DNA from: JBMOJK01 sp049315825
GTDB taxonomy: Bacteria > Patescibacteriota > Gracilibacteria > BD1-5 > UBA2023
DNA: 64,000 bases
NCBI GenBank assembly: GCA_049315825.1
Contig: JBMOJK010000003.1
Location: forward strand, 1-64,000
Direction of reading: 5' to 3'
A program made the translations under genes and the position numbers. Shown here piece by piece: positions 1 to 9,185 of the stretch. Each line of letters starts with the position of its first letter. Position 1 is the first letter of the stretch. The notes under the pieces were generated by a model. The model had not been told where the DNA came from. It searched no databases and saw only the letters and a list, made by a program, of their open reading frames with translations.

Positions 1-172
1 ATTCTTCGTGTTTCTCTCATCGTCTATTTCTCGTACGTAGATGTTAAGGGGCATTTCTTTTTCAGAGCTCGGGAAGTATATAAAAAAGGATGGAGAAGTC
101 AAAAGCATTTTTTGTAAAAAATTGATACTCGCCAAGAAGCTCTATAATACAAGCAAATCACCAACCATTTTC

Positions 173-1009
173 ATGATCATCGAAGGTCGAACTTTACGCG
201 ATATAATTCTCGCTGAACTCAAAATACGAATCGCTACATATACTCGGACACCAAAACTTCGCATCATCCTCGTCGGTGACAATCCTGCGAGTCATGCATA
301 TATTCGTCAAAAGCAAAAAGCGGCACTTGCTGTTGGGATAGATTGTGAGCTTTTGCATTTCCCTATTGAAACAACGCAGGACGAAATACTTAATAGCATC
401 ACCCAAACAAATAATGATGGTGGTATAGATGGAGTAATTGTACAACTCCCCCTCCCTGCACATATTCATACCGAGAGTATCATCGAGGCCATTTCTCCTT
501 CTAAAGACGTAGATGGATACTGTAAGCAGAACATCGCAAATGTACTCCTGGGTATACAAGATGGTTTACATGCCTGTACCCCAAAGGGGATTATGAAGCT
601 TCTCTCGTACTACAACATAGATCTCGTCGGGAAAAATGCAGTTATGATCGGATACGGCGCGGTTGGGAAGCCTATGGCAGCAATGCTTGCGAATGCGGGA
701 GCGACGGTAAGCATTTGTACACAACATACAAAAGATCCTTCTTTTTACACACAACATGCTGATATTATAGTAGTCGCAGTTGGTCGACCAGGGATACTCA
801 CGGGTGCTATGGTGAAACCAGGAGCGGTTATCATAGATGTCGGAATCAATCGCATCCCATGAGCCGGACTTATAGGAGATGCGAACTTTGATGAGATAGA
901 AAAAATTGCAGATATCAGCCCAGTACCCGGAGGCGTTGGACCTATGACAGTAGCAATGCTTCTCTCAAACACTGTTGATGCGTACGAAATGAATATTTTA
1001 CAAAAGTAG
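173..1009 (+). CDS. folD: FolD bifunctional methylenetetrahydrofolate dehydrogenase/cyclohydrolase
   Basis: Interconverts 5,10-methylene-THF and 10-formyl-THF in the cytosol for one-carbon metabolism. The 278-residue product has the usual family length. It carries the VGDNPAS substrate motif, a Tyr-x3-Lys catalytic pair (AYIRQK), the QLPLP loop, KDVDGY and the GYGAVGKP nucleotide-binding segment, and ends with PVPGGVGPMT. The reading frame crosses a TGA at 860-862 that sits where FolD proteins have glycine; only then is the essential C-terminal PGGVGP segment attached. I start at the ATG at 173 (MIIEGR), because residues from an upstream ATG at 41 do not look like FolD. Stops at TAG. Confidence 0.96.
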
Positions 1010-1031
1010 TTTTTTCTATATTGTTCAACAC

Positions 1032-1247
1032 GTAGTTAGAAGGCGTTGTTCTTGTATACTGTATGTGAGCTCATACCATGAGCATCACCCCCCCCTATGC
1101 CCCTTACCAGGGAAAAAGCTAGGAAACATACAGCTGTATGGCTCAGCACAAAATCCAACTAACTACATCAAATTTCAATGTTTGGTTTTCATGCAAGATG
1201 TCCAAACATGAGCATCAAAAAAAGCTCCGATCAATCGGAGCTTTTTT
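1032..1247 (+). ncRNA. Possible structured non-coding RNA ending in an intrinsic terminator
   Basis: No ORF explains this 240-bp gap. Positions 1032-1039 (GTAGTTAG) pair perfectly with 1159-1166, and inside them 1059-1065 (CTGTATG) pair with 1127-1133. That gives a long closed rod with a loop holding a run of eight C. A second hairpin pairs ATGTTTGG near 1178 with CCAAACAT near 1202, and a terminator follows at 1221-1247. The closed rod with internal bulges recalls 6S RNA in size, but I see no diagnostic 6S, SRP or RNase P sequence, so the class is unknown. It could also be an untranslated tail of folD. Confidence 0.4.
1221..1247. terminator. Bidirectional intrinsic terminator
   Basis: GCTCCGAT at 1224-1231 pairs with ATCGGAGC at 1234-1241, flanked by A and T runs. 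It can serve the folD/ncRNA side (+) and the LysM-CHAP gene (-), whose stop codon lies at 1254. Confidence 0.85.
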
Positions 1248-1253
1248 CATGTG

Positions 1254-2375
1254 TTAGTCGGTGTAAATGTAACCGCGGATTGTACTGTCGTCTTTTGGAA
1301 TACGACGAACCGTTACTTCATTGAGACGGCGGTAGTTCATATCCTTGATAATGAGATCGTCACCATCAACATCAACGACGATACCTACGTGACCGTAGTA
1401 TGAGTTATACCCACGACCAGAGAATGAGATGATCGCACCCGATGCAGGTGATGATCCAGTTGGAACTCCTGCAGCAGCTGCATTCTTAAGCCACTGGTTA
1501 GCATTTCCACGCCATGTAACCTTCTTATGGTTGGCGACATAGTATGTACAGTTCCCCCAAGCAAATCCCTTTCCGTTTCCGGTATATTCTACTGCGTATG
1601 CAGCCTTTGCTGGACTTCCAGTTACCTTTTTCTTACTAGCACCAGCAGCAGCACCTGCCTTCTTGGCATCCTTCGTGTCCTTTGTTTTCGCAGTTGCAAG
1701 TGCAAGTTTTGAATCCTTTGCCTTTACCTCAACAGGAGCAGCAGCTGCAATACGAATCGCACCTGGGATAATGAGTTCCTGTCCGATGAGAAGCTCCTGT
1801 CCTGCCTTGAGTTTATTCTGAGAAAGAATCTTATCAGCTGGAGCTTTGAATTTCTCAGATACCATAGCAATGGTATCACCTGGCTGTACTTGATATGCTA
1901 AACCAGATACAGGAGGAATCTTGATCGTTTGTCCTGGCTTTAATACAGTTGTCTTTGCAATTCCGTTTGCCCAAACGATCGAGTTTACACTGATATTGAA
2001 CTTATCAGCAATGCTCGAATATGAATCCCCATTTTGAACTGTATATGGAATGAGGTGACTGAGCCCACTTACATCGCGAGCATCAGCAAGGTCAGCCTCT
2101 GGGCGAATAAATCCAGAATTTTCTGAAAACATATCACCACCAGAAGAATCGTCCTCGTAGGCCATGAGGATGGTTGATTCATCGTATTCGCCAACTGAGT
2201 TCTGATCAATTCCCCCAAGCGCACCAAAAGATGGATAAACTGGAAGTATAAGTATCAGAATGAGTGAGAGTACTTTGAATTTCGCAATAATGCGAAGCAC
2301 GTTGTTCTTTTGGAATACATGACTATTTCGGGCATGACGCTCGAGACGGGCACGGATATTCACTTTGAATTTCAT
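1254..2375 (-). CDS. LysM-LysM-CHAP peptidoglycan hydrolase
   Basis: Secreted or membrane-anchored cell-wall hydrolase, 373 residues. A basic N-terminus (about 1-32) precedes a hydrophobic segment (about 33-50, VLSLILILIL) that acts as a signal or anchor. Two LysM repeats follow (about 108-155, PYTVQNGDSYSSIADKF; and 160-206, YQVQPGDTIAMVSEKF). Next come a low-complexity Ala/Lys linker and a C-terminal CHAP domain, with the nucleophile Cys in WGNCTYY and the His in YGHVGIVVD. CHAP domains cleave peptide cross-links as amidases or endopeptidases; LysM binds glycan. No in-frame TGA. It lies downstream of rplU but is separated from it by a strong terminator. The exact cleavage specificity cannot be read from the sequence. 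Confidence 0.9.
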   Translation of the reverse strand: MKFKVNIRARLERHARNSHVFQKNNVLRIIAKFKVLSLILILILPVYPSFGALGGIDQNSVGEYDESTILMAYEDDSSGGDMFSENSGFIRPEADLADARDVSGLSHLIPYTVQNGDSYSSIADKFNISVNSIVWANGIAKTTVLKPGQTIKIPPVSGLAYQVQPGDTIAMVSEKFKAPADKILSQNKLKAGQELLIGQELIIPGAIRIAAAAPVEVKAKDSKLALATAKTKDTKDAKKAGAAAGASKKKVTGSPAKAAYAVEYTGNGKGFAWGNCTYYVANHKKVTWRGNANQWLKNAAAAGVPTGSSPASGAIISFSGRGYNSYYGHVGIVVDVDGDDLIIKDMNYRRLNEVTVRRIPKDDSTIRGYIYTD

Positions 2376-2396
2376 GCAGATCTTTTAGGGATAAAA

Positions 2397-2436
2397 AAGA
2401 TCTTTGATCTGGACCTTTGTCCATTTCAAAGATCTT
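2397..2436 (-). terminator. Intrinsic terminator after rplU
   Basis: A 10-bp stem (AAGATCTTTG/CAAAGATCTT) with an inner GGAC/GTCC stem is followed on the minus strand by a T run. It lies between rplU and the LysM-CHAP start. Confidence 0.85.
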
Positions 2437-2442
2437 ACTTCC

Positions 2443-2751
2443 TTACGCAATCTTGGTAATCTCGAGTTTTGTTCGAGATGCGCGGAATCCTCGTGTTCGA
2501 GCGTAGCGCTTCTTTGATTTCATCTTAAAAACCGTGATCTTGTCATCGCGGAAATGTTCTACTACCTTCGCCTGTACAGACTCAGCGATAGATGGAGTTC
2601 CAACATTAACTGTCTTTCCATCTTCAGAGGCTACGAGAAGAGTGTTGAGTGCAATCTGCGCACCAACTTCAGCATCCTGCTGATCAACCTCGATAAAGTC
2701 TCCGGCTTTTACCGTGAACTGCTTGCTACCGATTTCAACTACTGCAATCAT
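2443..2751 (-). CDS. rplU: 50S ribosomal protein L21
   Basis: Large-subunit ribosomal protein that binds 23S rRNA. The 102-residue length is normal, starting MIAVVEIGSKQFTVKAGD and ending in the basic KKRYARTRGFRASRTKLEI region. No TGA codons. The usual partner rpmA (L27) is not next to it: a terminator follows directly and then the LysM-CHAP gene. A sigma-70-like promoter (TTGAAA, 16 bp, TATATT) lies at 2770-2797 on the minus strand. No clear Shine-Dalgarno sequence precedes the ATG; the leader just upstream is T-rich. Confidence 0.97.
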   Translation of the reverse strand: MIAVVEIGSKQFTVKAGDFIEVDQQDAEVGAQIALNTLLVASEDGKTVNVGTPSIAESVQAKVVEHFRDDKITVFKMKSKKRYARTRGFRASRTKLEITKIA

Positions 2752-2769
2752 AAAAAATTGTGTACCGTA

Positions 2770-2797
2770 AATATACTTTTTTGAATCTATTTTTCAA
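2770..2797 (-). promoter_or_regulatory. rplU promoter
   Basis: On the minus strand, TTGAAA (2797-2792) is followed after 16 bp by TATATT (2775-2770), 19 bp upstream of the rplU ATG. Confidence 0.6.
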
Positions 2798-2897
2798 CTG
2801 AACTTCCCAAGTTCATCTATGTAAAGATGCTGGGATGAAGGCTGTGTGCTACGCAACTGACCTTATGTTCTCATCCGATCCTTCCATGCTATTTTTA

Positions 2898-2972
2898 TGG
2901 TTGGGGATGAGGGATTCGAACCCCCGAATGGCGGAGTCAAAGTCCGCTGCCTTACCACTTGGCGAATCCCCA
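2898..2972 (-). tRNA. tRNA-Gln (anticodon UUG)
   Basis: Cloverleaf read on the minus strand. The acceptor stem TGGGGAT/ATCCCCA is at 2966-2972 and 2902-2908, the D arm contains GCCAAGTGGTAAGGC, and the anticodon stem GCGGA/TCCGC holds loop CTTTGAC, so the anticodon is TTG. The T arm is GGGGGTTCGAATCCC. Discriminator A at 2901 and an encoded CCA at 2898-2900. Confidence 0.96.
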
Positions 2973-3095
2973 AGGGGGCATTCATAGCCCGCGTATTGTA
3001 TAAAAAAATACAAGAAGTCAAAGGGAATTTACATGAGCTATGTTTGCGGTTTATATAAAATGAGTACTATACTGGCATTACTTTTGATCTTATAT

Positions 3096-3653
3096 ATGAA
3101 CCCACTCTATATTCTGCTTGGACTTATCGCACTCGTTATTCTCTATGCGATTGCAAAATACAACGGCATGGTCAGCATGCGCAATCGTCGCGAACAATCA
3201 TTTGGTGATATTGATGCACAGCTTCAGCAGCGTTTTGATCTTGTGCCCAATCTCGTGGAGACTGTTAAAGGATATGCAAAACACGAAAGCGAAACACTTG
3301 AAAAAGTAGTTGCAGCACGAACAGCGTACATGGGTGCTGGTAGCACAGACGACAAAGTAGACGCGAGTAACATGCTCACAGGTGCACTCAAGTCGATCTT
3401 CGCACTCTCAGAGTCATATCCAGATCTCAAGGCAAATACAGGATTTATGCAATTTCAGTCTGAACTTTCAGATCTTGAGAACAAACTCGCTGCAGCGCGA
3501 CGATTCTTCAATGCAGCAACTGCAGAATACAATACATATATTGAAATGTTCCCTGCAAATCTCATTGCTGGAGTATTTGGGTTTAAGCGCGCACCTGGAT
3601 TTGAGGTAGACGATCGCGAAACCGTAGGAAAAGCTCCAAAGGTAAGCTTCTAA
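3096..3653 (+). CDS. LemA family membrane protein
   Basis: Single-span membrane protein of unknown molecular role, usually found with HtpX-type proteases. From the ATG at 3096 the product has 185 residues, the typical LemA length. An N-terminal transmembrane helix (about 4-20) precedes the conserved YNGMVSMRNR, DIDAQLQQRFDLVPNLVETVKGYA and FNAATAEYNTYIEMFPANLIA blocks. Longer starts exist at 3033 (preceded by AGGGA, a possible ribosome site) and 3060. I prefer 3096 because it matches family length. htpX follows after 2 bp, so the two form an operon. Confidence 0.93.
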   Translation: MNPLYILLGLIALVILYAIAKYNGMVSMRNRREQSFGDIDAQLQQRFDLVPNLVETVKGYAKHESETLEKVVAARTAYMGAGSTDDKVDASNMLTGALKSIFALSESYPDLKANTGFMQFQSELSDLENKLAAARRFFNAATAEYNTYIEMFPANLIAGVFGFKRAPGFEVDDRETVGKAPKVSF

Positions 3654-3655
3654 TC

Positions 3656-4666
3656 ATGGCAGTTATTGGGCTTCAGACGGCGATCTGGTCAAACAGATTG
3701 AAGTCACTCCTCTTGCTCATCCTCTTCCCCACCCTGATTTTCGGGGTGTTTTTTGGTGCGTTTTATGCCATCAGTTCTCCCTACAAGGAAGTACCCCCCA
3801 CTACAAATACACAATCAAACTCTGCACAAACAAAGCAAACACGTCTCACGCAAAGCGAATATCTCGCAGAAACCTTTCGCGCCACTGCGGAAGCATTTAT
3901 ATTTATAGGGCCGGTGATTCTGATCTGGGCGCTCATATCGTTTATATTTCACAGACAGATCATCTTTGCATTTACTGATGCCAAACCGATCACTCGCAAA
4001 GAATACCCTGAACTCTACAACATCGTCGAAAATCTCTGCATCTCTCGTGGACTTCCAGTGCCTAATATCGGAATACTCGAAGATGACAGCCTCAATGCAT
4101 TTGCCACAGGTTGGAAGCCAGAAAAGGCATGGGTTGTATTCTCACGAGGCATCCTCAATAAGTTAAACAAGGAAGAGATCGAAGCAGTCGCCGCTCATGA
4201 ACTCACTCACATCATCAATCGTGACGGACTCACTATGATCGTGATCATCGTCTTCATCGGAGCGATAGCAGGACTTGGAGAAATATTAGTGCGCTTCGGC
4301 GCGTCTTCTTCATCAGACAGCGAGGCGAAGGATACATGACGCATGACCATGGTCATGGTTGGAGTAGTTTTACTAATACTCGGCTATCTCATTCTCCCTA
4401 TTGTTCAACTTGCAGTATCTCGTCGTAGAGAGTACCTTGCAGATGCTGGTTCAGTAGAGCTTACAAAAAATCGCGATGCGATGATCAGTGCACTGAGATC
4501 CATCAGTCAGGACTCAACGATCGAATCTATCAAAAAAGATACCGTATCTGCACTCTGTATCGCCAATCCATTTCCAAAAGCTGCAGGACTCATGTCTTCG
4601 TTTCATGAATTCTTCTCAACACATCCAACGATCGAAAACCGTATCGAGCTACTAAAGAAATACTAA
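3656..4666 (+). CDS. htpX: HtpX-like M48 membrane zinc metalloprotease
   Basis: Membrane-protein quality-control protease, 336 residues. Two N-terminal transmembrane helices (about 18-40 and 83-100) precede the zinc motif HELTH (about residue 180), followed by further helices and the third zinc ligand in the SRRREYLADAGSVELTK block. The C-terminus has FSTHPTIENRIELL, a normal HtpX ending. The frame crosses one TGA at 4337-4339 in the loop after the HELTH helix. Read as stop it would cut off the third zinc ligand; read as Gly the protein is complete. Forms an operon with lemA. Confidence 0.95.
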
Positions 4667-4676
4667 GACTTTTCAC

Positions 4677-5366
4677 ATGGTGCAAACTGATATTCTTCAT
4701 AAAATTGATCAACTCGCAGCTGAGATTGGGGTGGATATTCCATTGAATCAGACAGAGACAGATGCTGCTATTCAGGCTTTCAATAGAGCATCACTATTGG
4801 CTATCGAGGAGCAAAAACCGCGCCGAAAGAGCGATCAGATTGATACGGATATGCATTATTTTATTCACTCAGGTACAAAAGAGAATACCGAGAGCTATAT
4901 CTGAATTTATGAACCCGAGGTGTATCCCGAGTGAAACATACGAGAACTCCTTCAAAAAAGAACGAACATAAAGTACCGCAATGAAATCGAGTACTCAGGC
5001 TTTCAGGTTTGAGATTTGATCGAGATTTTCCTTGAAATCAAGCACGAAGAAGTATTGAAAACAGTATCACTACTCGTGCATATTACCATGCTTAATCCTG
5101 CTGGATTATATGGAATAGTATACGGTCGTCCTTTGTACAAGGACAATGAGGATGTGATCTACAGAAAGACACAAGGACAAGCAAAGATACCCTTCCCACT
5201 TTATGGAAAAGGTAGCAAAATTGCCAATGGACGCAGAAACCTCAGTACTACTTTCTGTAGATGGATTCGAACCCATTCCATCATGGAATATGACATAGTT
5301 GGATTCAAAATATACAAGCAAACTCTTGCAGAGAAATTCTCCACAAAAATAAGCAAAATACTCTAG
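4677..5366 (+). CDS. Hypothetical protein, 229 aa
   Basis: I do not recognise the family. The frame is open from ATG 4677 to TAG 5366 only with TGA as Gly; it contains TGAs at 4902, 4932 and 5010. No signal peptide or transmembrane segment is evident. The N-terminal 60 residues are acidic and helical, and the C-terminal half is basic with many aromatic residues. It starts 10 bp after htpX and may be the last gene of the lemA-htpX operon. Confidence 0.7.
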
Positions 5367-5372
5367 CGGAAA

Positions 5373-5792
5373 TTATCGTAGATCTATCGCTCTAATTCAA
5401 AGTCGAGATACATCTACGATATTTTTAAATCGATCTGCCTGAAGATAGGTTCATCCAAAGTGGCGGCTTACCACGAGTACACACTGTTCGACATTCATAC
5501 GACGTAACTCTCGCAGGATACAGAGACCTGCCCCAGTCTCGCCGTCGTCCCCCTTGCCCTCCACGAGTATCCCTTCGGGGGATCGCATCCGAAAGGCATA
5601 ACTACAGTGCGATGCACTCGAAAATGGCTTGGTTGAACGAACCAGCTTCAAAAAAGAAGCAAGCGACTCCTTGCCAACTACTTTCGAGATTGCAAACCCG
5701 TAGCGCGATCCACGATCTATCGTCACATCCGCTGCGAGAATTGGCTCATCTGATGGCACAAGTGCATCCTGAAAATCAAGTGATGCCTGCAT
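5373..5792 (-). CDS. Single-domain YigZ/IMPACT (UPF0029) family protein
   Basis: 139 residues related to the N-terminal domain of YigZ/IMPACT proteins. Recognisable blocks are ASHCSYAFRM (family HNCYAYR), KGDDGETGAG (family DDGEPSGTAG) and VVSRHFGGTYLQADRF (family VVTRYFGGIKLGTGGL). The second Gly of HFGG is encoded by the TGA at 5451-5453, and a further TGA follows before TAA at 5373. The C-terminal RNA-binding-like domain of typical 200-residue YigZ is absent. It starts 1 bp after the stop of the hydrolase gene, so the two are translationally linked. Members are linked to translation control, but the exact role is not known. Confidence 0.8.
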
Positions 5793-5793
5793 G

Positions 5794-6504
5794 CTACACG
5801 GTTACTGCGATACGATTTTCTACGAGTCACTCGATTGCGGTGACTATTTTTTGAGCGAGTGATTTCGCTTCGGCGCCTTCGAGAAGAGTGAGATGATCTG
5901 CGTGTTGAAAGATCTTGTCCTGCGAAGGAACATTTTCCCATCCAATATGACGAGAATACTGATCTCGTGGCAACACTACACTATCCTGTCGAGCCACATA
6001 GCCGATGATTTGATCAATCCTTCCTGATGGCCCATGTTTCGTGTAGAGATGTTTTCACTTTTTGCGCATATCGGTGATCACCTGCGAAGGTGTGATGTTA
6101 GAGATATCCTCAATCCCCTTGTGTGGCGGTGTAATGAGATGAATACTCCCTACCCGAGCATTTGGCATAACTTCAAGCGTCTCAAGCAAGATTGGTCCGC
6201 CCAGACTATGTGTCACGATATGTGGAGTACTTCCATCTTTCATAAGTGCATGAAGTTGCCTGGATATATCCTCCATAATTCCCTCAATTCCCCGACTATT
6301 TTGCCATGAGAAATTGCCGTAGGTTACATCCATTCCTGCCCTATGGATACCATTTCCAACATCCTGCAGCGCCCAGGATGAGAGTCCATATCCAGGGATC
6401 ATAAGTACCTTCTCTGCATCGGCACTGTGTGTGATCGCATTCATAGGCTGAGCTCCGAACATGGCCGGGAGATAGCGCGTATACTGAAGAGCGAGATCAA
6501 ACAA
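5794..6504 (-). CDS. Alpha/beta hydrolase, lipase-like
   Basis: 236-residue alpha/beta-hydrolase. After a short leader it has the oxyanion-side strand VLMIPGYGLSSW and the nucleophile elbow THSLGGP (Ser at about residue 100). The C-terminal part is reached only by reading TGA at 6055-6057 as Gly. It supplies the acid strand and a catalytic His candidate in the block around QHADHLTLLEG, the usual position for the final triad histidine. Another TGA occurs near the end. No signal peptide. Resembles EstA/PGAP1-like lipases; the substrate is unknown. Followed 1 bp later by the YigZ-like gene. Confidence 0.8.
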
Positions 6505-6603
6505 ATCTCAGCTGTGATTTGTATTCTTCATAGGAGGAAATTCGAAAGTTTGATGAATTCTATGAGAAATGTCAACGAGCGCAATGGAATCATTCAGGAG
6601 AAC

Positions 6604-6634
6604 AAAATAATCGGACCTGAAGTCCGATTATTTT
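6604..6634 (-). terminator. Intrinsic terminator overlapping a stop codon
   Basis: A perfect 13-bp stem (AAAATAATCGGAC/GTCCGATTATTTT) with a 5-nt loop. The TAA of the 6628-7080 gene is inside the stem. Confidence 0.85.
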
Positions 6635-7080
6635 GTCGCGGTATGTCCAGATCGGGGGGAATATGTCCCCAGTACCGTCTTTTGTTGCGTGCTGCGAAAC
6701 TGATTTACACCCGCTGTATATGAGCGGTGCACTCGGATATCATCCGTGAGTCCTAGTCCGTCATCATTGAGAAATGTATAGAATTCTCTATCGTCACTCA
6801 AATCTTCCGACCGGAATTTTACCACACCCGAGACTGGATTAATCTCGGTAACGCGGTATGACTCAGGAGCTCATTGCGCCTGAGAAAGTAGGATGAGCGA
6901 ACCGATCTGGAGAGTTTTTTCGTATTCATGATAGCACGGCTTATTGATCGCGAAGTTCGCAGGAGTTCCGTACGAAGGTGTAACTATCTCAGAATCCGTT
7001 TCCACAAAACGCGTACGCAAATTCCTCACTTGATCGATACATCGAGTGAGGAAACTAGGAGCGGGAGAATTGATACGCAT
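6628..7080 (-). CDS. Hypothetical protein, 150 aa
   Basis: Open from ATG 7080 to TAA 6628 when the TGA at 6871-6873 is read as Gly. No family recognised, no transmembrane segment. The C-terminal half is rich in charged and aromatic residues, and the last 15 residues are basic with GTYSPRSGHTATK. Its stop codon sits inside a strong terminator stem. Confidence 0.6.
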
Positions 7081-7130
7081 GCAGTTGTTTGGACGCGCAT
7101 CCTAGCGAAAGTTGGACGAGAAGCAAAATT

Positions 7131-7526
7131 TTATGCACTTGGCATCGCACTGCAGAGCTCAACCAGCATACCATCTGGACATCGCACATACGAAACCGTC
7201 TGCCCCCATGGCATGAGTTTTGGCGACTGGAGTTCAGTTGCCCCAAGACTCACCGCCCGAGCATGATCCACTGCCACATCTTCGCTCACCAAAGCGATCT
7301 CCATCCCGAGTGGTTTCACCGAAGCATGTGCTGCGATATACCCCTCTGGGAAATGCATATCCCCGAGTGAAGTCGCCGCAAAAGCAAGTGCTGTCGCACC
7401 CGTTTCGAGCTCTCCGTAATCCCCTGTTTCTACAACAAATCTTCGCTTAAATCCAAATGCTTTCTCGAAAAACTCGATCGAAGCTGGAACGTTGGGAGAA
7501 TATATGATGGTGTATGCGAATTGCAT
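7131..7526 (-). CDS. VOC (glyoxalase/bleomycin-resistance fold) protein
   Basis: 131 residues with one complete beta-alpha-beta-beta-beta pair. The start YTIIYSPNVPASIEFFEKAFGF is a typical VOC opening, and the end has PWGQTVSYVRCPDGMLVELC, where the last Glu is the usual metal ligand. Such proteins are metal-dependent lyases, dioxygenases or drug-binding proteins; the substrate is not predictable. No in-frame TGA. Monocistronic: upstream LysE is closed by a terminator. Confidence 0.85.
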   Translation of the reverse strand: MQFAYTIIYSPNVPASIEFFEKAFGFKRRFVVETGDYGELETGATALAFAATSLGDMHFPEGYIAAHASVKPLGMEIALVSEDVAVDHARAVSLGATELQSPKLMPWGQTVSYVRCPDGMLVELCSAMPSA

Positions 7527-7606
7527 GGAGAGGTGGGTTATGTGGTATGGGAGAGTGTATGTGATGTTGAGGAGAACTCAAGGAGAGTTTAAATGGACTA
7601 CACCCA

Positions 7607-7636
7607 AAATAAAACGCCCGATTGGGCGTTTTATTT
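7607..7636 (-). terminator. Intrinsic terminator overlapping lysE-like stop
   Basis: A perfect 13-bp stem (AAATAAAACGCCC/GGGCGTTTTATTT) with a 4-nt loop. The TAA of the LysE-like gene is within the distal arm. Confidence 0.85.
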
Positions 7637-8246
7637 AGCGGGACAAGAGAATCTTGAGTCCTACGAATCCGAGGACCACACCGAGTGTTTGATTGACTCG
7701 ATGTTCGAACTGGGAAATATTCTTGCGAACCTTTGGGATATTCACACTCCATGACAGGATACAGAACCAAGAAGCGACGATGAACGCCATGAATGCTCCG
7801 TATCCCACCTGGGTCATGATCGAAGTTCCAGGAACGACCACCTGAGAATATACTGCGAGAAAGAAGAGCGTTGCCTTTGGGTTGAGTACATTGGTAAGAA
7901 ATCCTTCCTTGTAACTCTGAAGCAGGGTAACCTGTTTCGTTTCTTGCTGAACTTCGATTTCTCCGTTTCGTGGCCTCGAACGGATGAGTTGCCACGCGAG
8001 ATAGAGCAGATAGATCGCCCCGATCGTCTTGATGATACTAAAGAGCATGATCGACTGCGAGATGATGAGCCCGACCCCCGCGATACAATACGCCACATGG
8101 ACGAATATTGCTGTCGCTACGCCGAGCGAGGCAAGATAGCCGTTCACTCGCGAACGAAGTGCATGCTTCATAACTATGATAAAATCCGGCCCCGGTGACA
8201 TCGCAGCAAGCAAAGTAATCGGCAAAAGAATGAGAAGTGTAGACAT
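7635..8246 (-). CDS. LysE/RhtB family amino-acid exporter
   Basis: 203-residue inner-membrane exporter. It opens with the family signature (LAAMSPGPDFIIVMKHAL) and has six hydrophobic segments. Conserved FLTNVLNPKATLFFLAVY lies in the middle and a hydrophobic LGVVLGFVGLKILLS helix at the end. Members export basic, branched or neutral amino acids or homoserine lactones; specificity cannot be assigned. A 15-bp AT-rich hairpin (8251-8286) ends 4 bp before its ATG. No in-frame TGA. Confidence 0.92.
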   Translation of the reverse strand: MSTLLILLPITLLAAMSPGPDFIIVMKHALRSRVNGYLASLGVATAIFVHVAYCIAGVGLIISQSIMLFSIIKTIGAIYLLYLAWQLIRSRPRNGEIEVQQETKQVTLLQSYKEGFLTNVLNPKATLFFLAVYSQVVVPGTSIMTQVGYGAFMAFIVASWFCILSWSVNIPKVRKNISQFEHRVNQTLGVVLGFVGLKILLSR

Positions 8247-8250
8247 GGTA

Positions 8251-8286
8251 AAATATTGAAAATAAGAGATTTTATTTTCAATATTT
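8251..8286 (-). terminator. AT-rich hairpin between AbiJ-like and LysE-like genes
   Basis: A perfect 15-bp inverted repeat (8251-8265 with 8272-8286, core ATTGAAAATAA) followed on the minus strand by TTTTACC and then the LysE ATG. It probably terminates the upstream AbiJ-like transcript, and could also shape the start region of the exporter. Confidence 0.6.
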
Positions 8287-8339
8287 AGAAGAATGCGTGG
8301 TAGGGGGTGAGGTGCATGTGGTTTATATGGAATGAGATG

Positions 8340-9152
8340 TTACTTTGGAAACTTCATCATGAAATAGTTAACAAAGGCAGAACAAGTAACTAACATATAT
8401 TTAGCCTCTGCAAGTGTCGGAGTTCCATCTCAATCAGTCATTAAAGCATGTCGAATTCAAGATTCTTTGCTATTTGTATAAGCATAAAGTTTATTGAAAC
8501 CTTCAATCATCTGAAGATTGATCGAGTTAGAATCTTTTTTTAATTTATCTATAGCATCTCAAAAGGTATTTCAGCCAAATGTATGCTTAAGAAGTGCCTC
8601 AACTGCAGAGATGGATTCTTTGATGCTATTGCGATAATCAAAATTTCCTTTGCTTCATAATGACTCAACTGCCTTCTCAATATGAGTTCTAACTCAAGAA
8701 TACGGACATGTATTTATAGAAGCTTCGATGCTGTCTATTTCTATCTGATTAGTGATTGGCACAATTGTTTTATCTATGATCCGATAACCCACCAACTCCT
8801 CTTCAAAAAGTAAGTTAACGCAGCGTGAAAAATTCTGATCTACGATAATAACTACCAAGAACTCAATTAAATCATAGATTTGGTAATATTCACTCTCGGC
8901 AATACATGTTTCTATTTTCTTGAGAATTTTCTCACTATCTTCAAAAGATTCTCAGAATGGACTAATTCAGATTAAATCCTTTCTTTTAAGTCAGAAAAAA
9001 ATAGTCCATACACGTAAATAGTAATCGTATGGATATACAACAAACCCTTCAATGAGATTAAACAATCTATTGCGAGTTCGCTCATTAAGCGAGTCTACTT
9101 GAAGAATCCTTGATGGAATAATTCAATTTCGTTCCGAAAAACTGTTTATCAT
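8340..9152 (-). CDS. AbiJ-NTD4/HEPN-type abortive-infection-related protein
   Basis: 270 residues, invisible under the standard code. Ten of its 16 glycines are TGA. The N-terminus (FSERNG, ILQVDSLNERTRNRLFN) matches the AbiJ_N4 domain opening. The C-terminal half has GYRIIDKTIVPIT, RNSIKESISAVEALLKHTFG, KLYAYTNSKESGIRHAL and LVTCSAFVNYF, typical of the HEPN-like C-terminal half of these proteins. AbiJ-type proteins are linked to phage abortive infection, but the function of this stand-alone group is unproven. The canonical RNase motif R-x4-6-H may be the GIRHAL segment. Its ATG lies 8 bp beyond the dnaK terminator stem, so expression may depend on read-through from the heat-shock gene. Confidence 0.82.
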
Positions 9153-9159
9153 AAATAAA

Positions 9160-9175
9160 CCCCGCTCTCGCGGGG
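9160..9175 (-). terminator. dnaK terminator
   Basis: CCCCGC/GCGGGG stem with a TCTC loop, followed on the minus strand by TTTATTT and immediately by the ATG of the AbiJ-like gene. Confidence 0.8.
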
Positions 9176-9185
9176 CTCTTAAAAA

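Noticed and set aside
1081..1095. C8 run in the folD downstream region as a phase-variable site
   Set aside because: It is inside a non-coding loop and is not near a promoter or start codon.
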